The notes beneath the pieces were generated by a model that saw nothing but the letters and a program-made list of their open reading frames with translations, ran no database searches and was not told where the DNA came from. Of a stretch of 33,350 bases of DNA, positions 23,620-31,905 are shown piece by piece; positions within the stretch are counted from its first letter, which is position 1, and each line of letters opens with the position of its first letter. The DNA is from Chitinophagaceae bacterium UBA2791 (GTDB lineage Bacteria; Bacteroidota; Bacteroidia; Chitinophagales; Chitinophagaceae). The stretch covers positions 16,886 to 50,235 of the forward strand of contig DEHV01000060.1 of assembly GCA_002352105.1 (NCBI GenBank), given 5' to 3'. The translations under genes were made by a program, and so were the position numbers.

Positions 23620-24006
23620 ATGGTATCAAAGATATCTGAAGGCATTGAGGTTAGCGTGGAGACTTTTTACCAGCCCGACTATTCGAATCCTGTAGCGGGG
23701 GAATATATGTTTGCTTACCGGATAAGCATAGAAAATCACAATCGTTTTCCGGTAAAGCTGCATCGTCGCCACTGGTATATTATCGAAGGCAACGGCGCTA
23801 CCCGGGAAGTGGAAGGCGAAGGCGTTGTGGGCGTTCAGCCGGTCTTGCAACCATCGGAAAGGTACCAGTATGTAAGCGGCTGCAACCTTAGCTCCGAATT
23901 GGGCAAAATGTATGGCTCCTATACCATGGAGAACCTCAACAATAAAAGCATGTTTGAGGTCAATATCCCCGTTTTCGAAATGATCGTTCCCTTCAAGATG
24001 AATTAG
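23620..24006 (+). CDS. apaG: ApaG protein
   Basis: A 128-residue single-domain protein with an immunoglobulin-like/fibronectin III fold. Typical blocks are IEVSVETFYQPDYSNP, YMFAYRISIENHNRFPVKLHRRHWYI, VVGVQPVLQPSERYQYVSGC and MYGSYTMEN, with length as in the family. ApaG has been linked by mutant studies to cobalt/magnesium resistance and to diadenosine tetraphosphate levels, but the molecular action is not settled. It stands alone here, converging on the OPT gene with 21 bp between stops. Confidence 0.95.
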   Translation: MVSKISEGIEVSVETFYQPDYSNPVAGEYMFAYRISIENHNRFPVKLHRRHWYIIEGNGATREVEGEGVVGVQPVLQPSERYQYVSGCNLSSELGKMYGSYTMENLNNKSMFEVNIPVFEMIVPFKMN

Positions 24007-24027
24007 CGTTTAAGGATAAGCTTTAGG

Positions 24028-26067
24028 CTATTTTCGCTTGCCTATCGAGTAAAGCGCCCATCCCAGCAGCGCAAAGAAAAACACGCCCAGCAGGTAATAC
24101 CCGCCTTCGTGCAATGCATGCAATAGTCCTTCTTCCATATTCGCGGCGCTAAGAAACAGGGATCCTCGATCGGATCCGCTTAAAAAGGCGATCAGTACGC
24201 CGGCAACGGCTCCGCCAGCTACCAGGCCGGTGGCAAACAGGTTCCCCTTTCCCAGCTCGCTGTCGGCGGAAGATCTTTCCGGCTCCCGTTTTTTGGCCCG
24301 ATAGTCGACCAGACCCTTGATCGCTCCGCCAATAAAGATCGGAAGGGTGGTGGAGAGGGGGAGATAGGCGCCAACCGCAAAGCTCAGCGATTTGACGCCG
24401 CAAAGTTCTACCACAACCGCCAGGAACATGCCCACGAAAATGTATTGCCAGTCGAGGTTCTGCGATAGGATGCCCTTGATCAGGGTAGCCATCAGCGTGG
24501 CCTGGGGCGCGGGATACTTATCCGTTCCGATGGCATGGGTGATGCCCTGCTGCGCCATTTCCAGCGTGGGCCTGTCGAGGAATTTTATGGTGAAGCCGAT
24601 CACGACAGAAGAAACGATCGCTCCGATAAAAAGCGCGATCTGCTGGTTCCGCGGCGTAGCGCCTACAATATACCCGCTTTTCAGGTCCTGGGAGGTAGCG
24701 CCGGCATTCGCTGCGGCGATGCAGATCATTCCGCCCACCACCAACACCATGGGCTCATAATATTCGCCGGTCCACCCCATGCCGATGAAAAGCAGGCAGG
24801 CGCCCATTACGGTGGCAATGGTCATGCCGCTGATCGGATTGTTGGAGGAGCCTATCAATCCCACAATACGCGAGGAAACGGTCACGAACAGGGCGCCGAA
24901 AACGACGGTCAGCATGCCGATGATCAGTTTCTGTAATACAGTATCGCCGGGCGTCAGCGGCAATAAGGTGATCAGCGCGATCAGTCCCAGGCTGCCATAG
25001 GCAACCAGTTTGATGTTCAGATCCCGGTCTGTCCGTTCAGTTGCGTTCGCGCCCGCGCCGGGTTTTCCCTGGATCGAGCTGATGCTGGAGCGGATGGAGC
25101 GCACAATAGTGGGTATTGTTTTTACGAGGGTGATGATGCCGCCTGCGGTTACGGCTCCTGCGCCTATCTGGCGGATGAAAGCATAATATAACGCAGAGGA
25201 GTAGTTGGCGAAACTATGCGTTTCAGGGTCCCAGATGCCCTGTCCCCCCGGCTTAGTGATATCGGCAAGGTATCCCAGTTTTACCAGCTGCGCGGCAATG
25301 GTATCGGCGGGTATCATGGTCGCCAGCAGTGGGATCAGGACCAGCCAGCTAAGTACGCCTCCCGCAACCAGGGTCCCGGCGATCCTGGGGCCGATAATAT
25401 AGCCCACGCCCAGGTATTCGGGGGTGATCTCTCCGCCGACCCTTGCCGAAGGAAAAAATTTATTGGTTTGTTTGGTAGCGAAATAAGGCGCTTCCGCGAT
25501 CACATGCATGACTTTCTGAAGGATCGCATACAGGAAGGCGATACCCAGTCCCCAGAACGCCGTTCTGGCAAAATCTCCTCCTTTTTCTCCTGCCTTTAGC
25601 ACGTCTCCGCAGGCGGTTCCTTCGGGGTAGGGAAGGGTATCGCGTTCATTCACGATCAGCGACCGGCGCAGCGGGATCATGAGCAGGGTGCCCAGCAAGC
25701 CGCCGATGATGGCCAGCACAAGAATGGTCAGGTAGTTAAAATAGGAAGCGCTGTCAGGAGAGGAAAGAAAGATAAATCCGGGCAGGGTGAACGCCACGCC
25801 GGCGGCAATGCTCTCCCCGGCGCTGCCTGTTGTTTGAATGATGTTGTTTTCGAGGATGGTTGTTTTAAAGAACCTTCTGCCCAGGGTGATGGCGATTACG
25901 GCGATAGGAATGGAAGCGCTGACTGTGAGTCCCGCTTTTAACGCCAGGTAAACCGTTGCCGCGCCGAAGATGACGCCGAACAAACTGCCTAACAGGATAG
26001 ACTTAACCGTGAGTTCCTTAACATTTTTATCGGCGGGGATAAAGGGTTGGAATTTCTTTTCAGCCAT
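24028..26067 (-). CDS. OPT family oligopeptide transporter
   Basis: A 679-residue inner-membrane transporter of the OPT/YSL family, thought to import oligopeptides or metal chelates by cation symport. Signature blocks are KELTVKSILLGSLFGVIFGAATVYLALKAGL near the N-terminus and NNIIQTTGSAGESIAAG near residue 95, plus TLPYPEGTACGDVLKAGEKGG. There are about 15 hydrophobic segments. The start at 26067 (MAEKKFQPF) is supported by the 20 bp that separate it from the POT gene upstream, with which it forms a likely operon. A degraded copy of codons 6-29 is found at 20179-20249. The substrate is not known; peptides are favoured by the POT neighbour. Confidence 0.93.
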   Translation of the reverse strand: MAEKKFQPFIPADKNVKELTVKSILLGSLFGVIFGAATVYLALKAGLTVSASIPIAVIAITLGRRFFKTTILENNIIQTTGSAGESIAAGVAFTLPGFIFLSSPDSASYFNYLTILVLAIIGGLLGTLLMIPLRRSLIVNERDTLPYPEGTACGDVLKAGEKGGDFARTAFWGLGIAFLYAILQKVMHVIAEAPYFATKQTNKFFPSARVGGEITPEYLGVGYIIGPRIAGTLVAGGVLSWLVLIPLLATMIPADTIAAQLVKLGYLADITKPGGQGIWDPETHSFANYSSALYYAFIRQIGAGAVTAGGIITLVKTIPTIVRSIRSSISSIQGKPGAGANATERTDRDLNIKLVAYGSLGLIALITLLPLTPGDTVLQKLIIGMLTVVFGALFVTVSSRIVGLIGSSNNPISGMTIATVMGACLLFIGMGWTGEYYEPMVLVVGGMICIAAANAGATSQDLKSGYIVGATPRNQQIALFIGAIVSSVVIGFTIKFLDRPTLEMAQQGITHAIGTDKYPAPQATLMATLIKGILSQNLDWQYIFVGMFLAVVVELCGVKSLSFAVGAYLPLSTTLPIFIGGAIKGLVDYRAKKREPERSSADSELGKGNLFATGLVAGGAVAGVLIAFLSGSDRGSLFLSAANMEEGLLHALHEGGYYLLGVFFFALLGWALYSIGKRK

Positions 26068-26088
26068 ATGATATGGTTTAGTCTTTAT

Positions 26089-27753
26089 TTAATCGTCCGC
26101 CTTAACGGCTTCATCCACGACCTTGCTAAGCTTTTTTGTCAATGGCAGGATCGCCAGTCCCGCTACCAGGGCGGCGACCGCGCTGATGGCAAAGAATACG
26201 GCTTTGTTGTCGAACTGATCCCAGAACCCTGCCAGTATTCCGGATATCTTTCCTCCCAGCGAAGTCGTCAGCATCCAGCCGCCCATCATTAACGCCGTAA
26301 GCCTTTTCGGCGACACCTTGGACACCAGCGATAACCCGATAGGGCTCATAAACAGTTCGCTGACGGTGAATACGCCATAGCTGGCGAAGATCCATGCCGA
26401 TGACACTTTGTTTTCATAGATATTGGTAGACAGGCAGGCCGCGATCATCACGATGGACGACAATCCTGCTATGATAACGCCCCAGGCCATTTTTGCCGGC
26501 GTGGAAGGTTCTTTTTTCCTGGCCCTCAGCCAACCGAAAAACCCGATAATGATGGGCGTGAGGATAATGATCCAGAAGGGATTTATGGATTGATATATCT
26601 CTGTAGAAATAAGCTTGAGGCTTTGTCCCTCCGCGGGCCATTTTTCCTTGGGAAGATTTTGCAGATAGGGGTCTATGCCCTGATGGGTAACAACCTTTCC
26701 CTGGGCGTCGGTCAGGGCGCGGAACTGGTGGTCTATTACGGGCGTTTCCTGGGGAGTCGTAGTTACATTCTGCAAAAATCCAAACGGTTTTAAAGCGCCC
26801 TCAACGGCTTTTGGCGTTTCGCGGTTGGTATAGGTTTCGGCCCAGATGGTCAGCGCGGTAGAGTTCTGGCTATAGATATTCCAGAATACGATAGCCACCA
26901 CATACAGCGTGAGCAGGGTTCCCAACCGTCTTTTATCAAAGGGGTTGGCGCGCCGCCATAACGAAATATAAAAAATGATAATGGGGATACAGGCGAAAAT
27001 AAACGCATCGTTGGAGTCGGAGCCGATCAGGTTACCGGGGATGAACCAACCCAGCGCGCCTGCCAGCGCGGCCGGAAGAAATACATACAATCCGATTTTC
27101 GAGAGCGGCATATCGCCCTGCTGAACCGGCTTGATGGTATCGGCATGTTTTACATGTTTCCGCCCGGCGATAAAGATCACCAGCCCGATCATCATGCCCA
27201 CGCCTGCGGCAGTAAACGCCGCGCCCCAGCTATAATTGATCCGGAGATAGGCGGCGACAAAATTGCAGATAAAGGCGCCGATGTTTACGCCCATGTAAAA
27301 GATATTATAGGCGGAGTCTTTTTTAGGTTTCAGAGAAGGCTCGTTATAAATATTGCCCAATAGCGTGCTGATATTGGGTTTGAAGAACCCGTTTCCGAGG
27401 ATGATCAGGAACAATGAAAGATAAAGAAGGGTATTGCTTCCCGGTATGCCCAGCATAAAATATCCCGCCGCCATCAGCGAACCCCCGATGATAATGGAGC
27501 GGGAATAGCCCAGGTACCGGTCTGCCAGCAATCCCCCGATAAAGGGGGAAAGGTAAACCAGGGCTACATAACTGCCTACGATATCCACGCTGGCGGAGAG
27601 ATCAAAGCCGCGTCCGCCGTTGCCTGTGGTATCTGTGAGGTGCAGCAGCAGGATGCCGATCATAAGATAGAAACCAAACCGTTCCCATAGTTCAGTGAAA
27701 AAAAGTACAAACAGTCCTTTGGGGTGTTTTGCATCGATGGATTTGTCTGTCAT
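26089..27753 (-). CDS. POT/PTR family proton-coupled di-/tripeptide transporter
   Basis: A 554-residue major-facilitator transporter of the POT family, importing di- and tripeptides with protons. The start region has the E-x-x-E-R-F motif in FTELWERFGFYLMIG, and the second family signature FYMGVNIGAFICNFVAAYLR is near residue 155. There are about 14 membrane segments; a soluble insert (about 300-400, with NVTTTPQETPVIDHQF) separates the later helices. ATG at 27753 (MTDKSIDAKHPKG) is chosen over a start 18 codons upstream. It is the first gene of a probable two-gene peptide uptake operon with the OPT gene, and is divergent from purD. Confidence 0.94.
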   Translation of the reverse strand: MTDKSIDAKHPKGLFVLFFTELWERFGFYLMIGILLLHLTDTTGNGGRGFDLSASVDIVGSYVALVYLSPFIGGLLADRYLGYSRSIIIGGSLMAAGYFMLGIPGSNTLLYLSLFLIILGNGFFKPNISTLLGNIYNEPSLKPKKDSAYNIFYMGVNIGAFICNFVAAYLRINYSWGAAFTAAGVGMMIGLVIFIAGRKHVKHADTIKPVQQGDMPLSKIGLYVFLPAALAGALGWFIPGNLIGSDSNDAFIFACIPIIIFYISLWRRANPFDKRRLGTLLTLYVVAIVFWNIYSQNSTALTIWAETYTNRETPKAVEGALKPFGFLQNVTTTPQETPVIDHQFRALTDAQGKVVTHQGIDPYLQNLPKEKWPAEGQSLKLISTEIYQSINPFWIIILTPIIIGFFGWLRARKKEPSTPAKMAWGVIIAGLSSIVMIAACLSTNIYENKVSSAWIFASYGVFTVSELFMSPIGLSLVSKVSPKRLTALMMGGWMLTTSLGGKISGILAGFWDQFDNKAVFFAISAVAALVAGLAILPLTKKLSKVVDEAVKADD

Positions 27754-27885
27754 CTGAATGGCTTTAGGTATGTAGTTCTGATCGCCTAAAGTAGCGATTA
27801 ATTCCAAATAGGGCCTTCCCTGTCGAATTTAATTGGATAGTACGACGGGGATAACGAAATTCGCGAATCCTATAAATTGTCAACG

Positions 27886-29163
27886 ATGAATTTTTTGATA
27901 TTAGGCGCTGGCGGAAGAGAGCATGCGGTAGCCTGGAAGCTTGCTCAAAGCGCGCTCTGCGATGCTTTGTTTATCGCGCCCGGAAACGCCGGCACGGCGG
28001 CATGCGGAAAAAACATACCGCTGCCGGCGAATGATTTTGACGCCATTGCCCGGTTTTGCGTGGAAGAAAAAATAGACCTGGTGTTTGTGGGCCCTGAAGA
28101 TCCGCTGGTGAACGGCATTGCAGATCATTTTCTGGCCGATGACGCGGTAAAGCATATCCCGGTGATAGGTCCTTCCCGGCAGGCGGCGCAATTGGAAGGG
28201 AGCAAGGCCTTTGCAAAGGAATTCATGATGCGGCATAGTATTCCCACGGCTGCATACCGCGAGTTCCAGGTCGGCAATTACGATGAAGGGCTCGCTTACC
28301 TGGAAGCGCATTCGCTTCCTGTTGTATTGAAGGCAGACGGACTGGCCGCCGGCAAGGGCGTGGTCATCTGCCAGTCGCATGAGGAGGCGGTAGGGGAATT
28401 TGAGCAGATGATCCGGCAGCAGAAATTCGGCGATGCCAGTAAAAAAGTGGTGGTGGAAGAGTTTCTCGATGGAATTGAACTCAGCGTTTTCATCTTAACG
28501 GACGGCAGCGATTATGCGCTGCTGCCGGTGGCAAAAGATTATAAAAAGATCTACGAGGGCGATAAGGGCCCCAATACGGGCGGAATGGGCGCGGTAAGTC
28601 CTGTTAGCTTTGCCGATGCCGCTTTCATGCAGAAAGTGAAGGAGCGGATCATCGACCCTACCATAAAGGGATTGAAGAAAGACAATATCCCCTATGTAGG
28701 GTTTATATTTTTCGGCCTTATCAACGTCAAGGGCGATCCGCTGGTGATCGAATACAACTGCCGGCTGGGCGATCCTGAGACCGAGGTGGTGATCCCCAGG
28801 TTGCAGAACGACCTGGGCGCTTTGTTCCTGGCGACGGCAAGGGGAGCCCTGGCGCAGGAAACGATAAAGGAAGATAAGCGGGCGGCCTGCACGGTGATGG
28901 CGGTAAGCGGCGGATATCCCGGAGACTATAAAAAAGGATTTGCTATACGGGGGCTGGACCAGGATACGGGCGAAAGTATCGTATTCCATGCGGGGACCCT
29001 GGCGCGCAATGGCGAAACGGTGACCAACGGCGGCAGGGTCTGCTGCGTGACCTCTTTCGGAGATTCGGTGCAACAGGCGGTTAACCGTTCGGTGGAGATC
29101 ATGGGCAATATTTCCTTTGAAGGAATGTATTTCCGGAAGGATATCGGGTACGAATTCCGGTAA
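27886..29163 (+). CDS. purD: Phosphoribosylamine-glycine ligase (GAR synthetase)
   Basis: PurD joins glycine to phosphoribosylamine with ATP, the second step of purine synthesis. The 425-residue protein has family length and starts MNFLILGAGGREHAVAWKL. It carries the ATP-grasp blocks LKADGLAAGKGVVIC, KGPNTGGMGAVSP and EYNCRLGDPETEVVIPRL, and the C-terminal domain ending EGMYFRKDIGYEF. ATG at 27886 is favoured over a TTG nine bases upstream. No other pur genes are in the window. It is divergent from the POT gene (132 bp) and is followed by a 308-bp gap before mreB. Confidence 0.97.
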   Translation: MNFLILGAGGREHAVAWKLAQSALCDALFIAPGNAGTAACGKNIPLPANDFDAIARFCVEEKIDLVFVGPEDPLVNGIADHFLADDAVKHIPVIGPSRQAAQLEGSKAFAKEFMMRHSIPTAAYREFQVGNYDEGLAYLEAHSLPVVLKADGLAAGKGVVICQSHEEAVGEFEQMIRQQKFGDASKKVVVEEFLDGIELSVFILTDGSDYALLPVAKDYKKIYEGDKGPNTGGMGAVSPVSFADAAFMQKVKERIIDPTIKGLKKDNIPYVGFIFFGLINVKGDPLVIEYNCRLGDPETEVVIPRLQNDLGALFLATARGALAQETIKEDKRAACTVMAVSGGYPGDYKKGFAIRGLDQDTGESIVFHAGTLARNGETVTNGGRVCCVTSFGDSVQQAVNRSVEIMGNISFEGMYFRKDIGYEFR

Positions 29164-29471
29164 GGACGGCGCGCGTTGCAATCGAATATGGCGCGGCGTT
29201 CGCTATGTATATCGCGCTTATACGGGCAATAAACGGCTATACATTCCGGCGCCGCCGGCGGCATCAAAAGAAAAATGATATAAAACCTTATTTTTCATAC
29301 TAAACTGCCTGTATTTTGTGTTAATACTTCTGGCCGTATGCATGGGTCGGGCCAGCGGGTTTCGGGCGACGGAAAAAATACATGCAAGTCATTGGTTTAC
29401 TTTGTTAATTCGGATTATTTCCATCAATTTTGCCGACATTACGCCTACATTTAAAATCTGACCTTTAAAAA
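29164..29471. other. 308-bp gap between purD and mreB
   Basis: No gene is seen. The left half has a GC-rich palindrome, GCCGCCGGCGGC (29251-29262), possibly a hairpin after purD, without a clean T-run. The right half is AT-rich and carries the candidate mreB promoter (29401-29432). Confidence 0.4.
29401..29432 (+). promoter_or_regulatory. Candidate promoter of the mreBCD-mrdA operon
   Basis: TTTG (29401-29404), 20 nt, then CAATTTTG (29425-29432) is one mismatch from the Bacteroidota consensus. It lies 39 nt before the mreB start. Confidence 0.4.
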
Positions 29472-30497
29472 ATGGGATTATTTAATTTTTTTACGCAGGA
29501 GATAGCGATGGATTTGGGTACTGCCAATACCCTGATCATTCACAATGAAGAAATTGTTGTAAATGAGCCAAGCATCGTGGCGCTAGACCGGAATAATCCC
29601 AAAACCGTGTTGGCAGTGGGTAAGAGAGCGTTGATGATGCATGAGAAAACGCATGAGAGCATCCGTACCGTTCGCCCGCTGAAAGACGGCGTGATCGCGG
29701 ATTTTAATGCGGCGGAGTTGATGATCCGGGAAATGATCAAAATGATCCATCCCAAAAAGCCGCTTTTTCCTCCCAGCTGGCGGATGATGATCTGTATTCC
29801 CAGCAGCATTACCGAAGTAGAAAAAAGAGCAGTACGCGATAGCGCCGAACAGGCGGGAGCAAAAGAAGTGTATTTATTGCACGAGCCCATGGCCGCGGCA
29901 TTGGGTATCGGCATTGATGTGGAAGAGCCCGTGGGGAATATGATCATCGATATAGGCGGGGGCACCACCGGCATAACGGTGATCGCGCTCGCAGGGATCG
30001 TCTGCGATCAGTCCATCCGTATCGCAGGCGATGAGTTTACGGCCGATATCATGGAAGCCCTGCGCCGATACCACAGCCTGCTGATCGGCGAAAGAACGGC
30101 AGAGCAGATCAAGATCAATATCGGCGCTGCGATGAAAGACCTGGAGTCTGCCCCCGAAGACATGCCTGTCAATGGCCGCGACCTGGTCACCGGCATCCCT
30201 AAACAGATCATGGTGAGTTACCAGGAAGTAGCGGAAGCGCTGGACAAAAGCATATTTAAGATAGAAGAAGCCATCCTGAAAGCATTGGAAATGACGCCTC
30301 CCGAACTTGCCGGCGATATCTACCGCCGCGGCCTGTATCTGACAGGGGGAGGAGCGCTCCTGAGAGGGCTGGATAAACGATTGAGCCAGAAAATAAAACT
30401 GCCTGTGCATGTAGCCGACGATCCGCTGAAGAGCGTTGTCAGGGGAACCGGCCTTGCCCTTAAACACTACGACAGGTATCCTTTTGTTATGCGCTAA
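29472..30497 (+). CDS. mreB: MreB, rod-shape-determining actin homologue
   Basis: MreB forms membrane-bound filaments that guide lateral cell-wall synthesis. The 341-residue protein has the actin-family nucleotide sites: phosphate 1 (AMDLGTANT, residues 12-20), the catalytic Glu region LLHEPMAAALGIG (Glu138), phosphate 2 (IDIGGGTTGITVI, 159-171) and the adenosine motif YLTGGGALLRGLDKRL near the C-terminus. The N-terminus MGLFNFFTQEI is the usual amphipathic membrane-binding start. In phosphate 2 the residue after TT is Gly167, where Asp or Glu is common in other bacteria. It is first of mreB-mreC-mreD-mrdA. Confidence 0.97.
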   Translation: MGLFNFFTQEIAMDLGTANTLIIHNEEIVVNEPSIVALDRNNPKTVLAVGKRALMMHEKTHESIRTVRPLKDGVIADFNAAELMIREMIKMIHPKKPLFPPSWRMMICIPSSITEVEKRAVRDSAEQAGAKEVYLLHEPMAAALGIGIDVEEPVGNMIIDIGGGTTGITVIALAGIVCDQSIRIAGDEFTADIMEALRRYHSLLIGERTAEQIKINIGAAMKDLESAPEDMPVNGRDLVTGIPKQIMVSYQEVAEALDKSIFKIEEAILKALEMTPPELAGDIYRRGLYLTGGGALLRGLDKRLSQKIKLPVHVADDPLKSVVRGTGLALKHYDRYPFVMR

Positions 30498-30512
30498 TAA
30501 AAATCTACGTGT

Positions 30513-31367
30513 GTGCGAAATATCTTTCTCTTCATCAGAAGGTACTTTAATTTCCTATTCTTCCTGGTGTTGCAGATCATTGCATTATCGTTCTTATTCC
30601 GGTACAATAAATTTCATGAGGCCGCCTTCATGGGCGTAGCTAATGAAATTACCGGCCGTGTTGGCGCTCAATACAGCAATGTGGAATATTATTTTCATTT
30701 GAAGAAGACCAATGAAGCGCTGGCCTCGCAAAATGAAACCCTGCTGAATGCATTGAAGGATAATATCCAGTCGCCCGATACCGCTTCCATTTTCGTTAAG
30801 GATACGCTTTCTTTCGATTCGCTTGGAAACAACGCCAGGAAATACATCTGGCGCCTGGCCCGCGTGGTGAATAAATCGGTAAGCCTGCAGAATAATTATC
30901 TCACCATTCATCGCGGCGAAAAACAGGGCGTAACCAAGGATATGGGGGTGACGGGCCCTGACGGAGCGGTGGGGATCGTGGTAAATACCAGCGAAAATTT
31001 TGCGGTAGTGATGACCATCCTCAACCGGCGAAGCAGCATCAGCGCCAAGTTGAAAAGAACAGGGGAAATCACCAAGATACACTGGGACGGCGACTCGCCG
31101 GAGTTTGTCACCATGACCAATCTGCCCGTGAGCGTGCCGGTGGCCAAGGGCGACTCGGTGATCACCAGCGGTTATTCCTTAGCGTTTCCGCCGGGTATCC
31201 TGATCGGAACCATCGATGAGGTCGTCAAGGATCCGGCGAGCAATTTTTATAGGCTGAAAGTAAAAACCGCCACCAATTTTTATAATGTGGAATATGTGTA
31301 TGTGGTTGACAATATGCAGGCCGAAGAACAGAAAAAACTAGAGGAGGCAACCCGAAGGAACCAATGA
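30513..31367 (+). CDS. mreC: MreC, rod-shape-determining protein
   Basis: MreC is an inner-membrane protein whose periplasmic part helps activate the PBP2/RodA wall synthase. The 284-residue protein uses a GTG start at 30513 (15 nt after mreB), giving MRNIFLFIRRYFNFLFFLVL with one transmembrane helix at about residues 10-30. A coiled-coil segment follows (about 55-85, YYFHLKKTNEALASQNETLL), then the double beta-barrel domain with YLTIHRGEKQGVTKDMGV, GAVGIVVNTSENFAVVMTIL and SGYSLAFPPGILIG. Its stop overlaps the mreD start by 4 nt (ATGA), indicating coupled translation. Confidence 0.95.
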   Translation: MRNIFLFIRRYFNFLFFLVLQIIALSFLFRYNKFHEAAFMGVANEITGRVGAQYSNVEYYFHLKKTNEALASQNETLLNALKDNIQSPDTASIFVKDTLSFDSLGNNARKYIWRLARVVNKSVSLQNNYLTIHRGEKQGVTKDMGVTGPDGAVGIVVNTSENFAVVMTILNRRSSISAKLKRTGEITKIHWDGDSPEFVTMTNLPVSVPVAKGDSVITSGYSLAFPPGILIGTIDEVVKDPASNFYRLKVKTATNFYNVEYVYVVDNMQAEEQKKLEEATRRNQ

Positions 31368-31897
31368 ATAAACTGCTGAAAAATATTATCAGGTTCATAT
31401 TGTTCATCCTTGTGCAGGTGTTCGTGCTTTTCCAGGTAAAGCCCCTGCATCAGTTCATCGTTCCCTACCTGTATTTCCTGTATATTTTATGGCTGCCTTT
31501 CAATACGCCGAGAGCAGGGCTCGCCCTGGTAGGGTTTGCTTTTGGATTGAGCCTTGATTATTTTACCAAGACGCCGGGACTGCACGCCGCCGCCTGCACG
31601 CTGATCGCTTACCTGCGGCCCTTCCTGATCAATATCCTGATACGGCAGGAAGGAGCGGAGCTTAATTACCGCTCTCCTTCCATTACCAGCATGGGACTAA
31701 CGCCCTATGCAACATATATTTTCATTTTAACTTTTATCCATAACGGATATCTTGTATTTTTAGAATGGCTGGATTTCGGAACTTTTTCTTATTTCATCGG
31801 TAAAGTATTGGCCACAACCGGCGTGAGTATGCTGCTTATCTTTGTGGTTGAATTGCTTTTCTTCAGGAAAGAAAAATTCCGGACCAATACAGCTTAA
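31364..31897 (+). CDS. mreD: MreD, rod-shape-determining membrane protein
   Basis: MreD is a small integral membrane protein of the elongation machinery that works with MreC. The 177-residue protein is mostly hydrophobic with about five membrane segments (IRFILFILVQVFVLFQV, IVPYLYFLYILWLPF, GLALVGFAFGLSLDYF, MGLTPYATYIFILTFI, VSMLLIFVVELLFF). The motif GLSLDYFTKTPGLHAAA fits the family block around G-x-x-x-D. Identification rests on this plus the position between mreC and PBP2, with a 4-nt overlap with mreC and an 8-nt gap to the next gene. Confidence 0.93.
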   Translation: MNKLLKNIIRFILFILVQVFVLFQVKPLHQFIVPYLYFLYILWLPFNTPRAGLALVGFAFGLSLDYFTKTPGLHAAACTLIAYLRPFLINILIRQEGAELNYRSPSITSMGLTPYATYIFILTFIHNGYLVFLEWLDFGTFSYFIGKVLATTGVSMLLIFVVELLFFRKEKFRTNTA

Positions 31898-31905
31898 TAT
31901 ATCCT

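Noticed and set aside
28495..29181. A 228-codon minus-strand frame opposite purD
   Set aside because: It is a shadow of purD: no domain, no start context, and fully inside a conserved enzyme gene.
23351..29265. Similar GC-rich palindromic bits at 23352-23370 and 29246-29262, considered as a dispersed repeat
   Set aside because: Only about 8-10 bp are shared and the flanks do not align, so there is no support for a repeat family.
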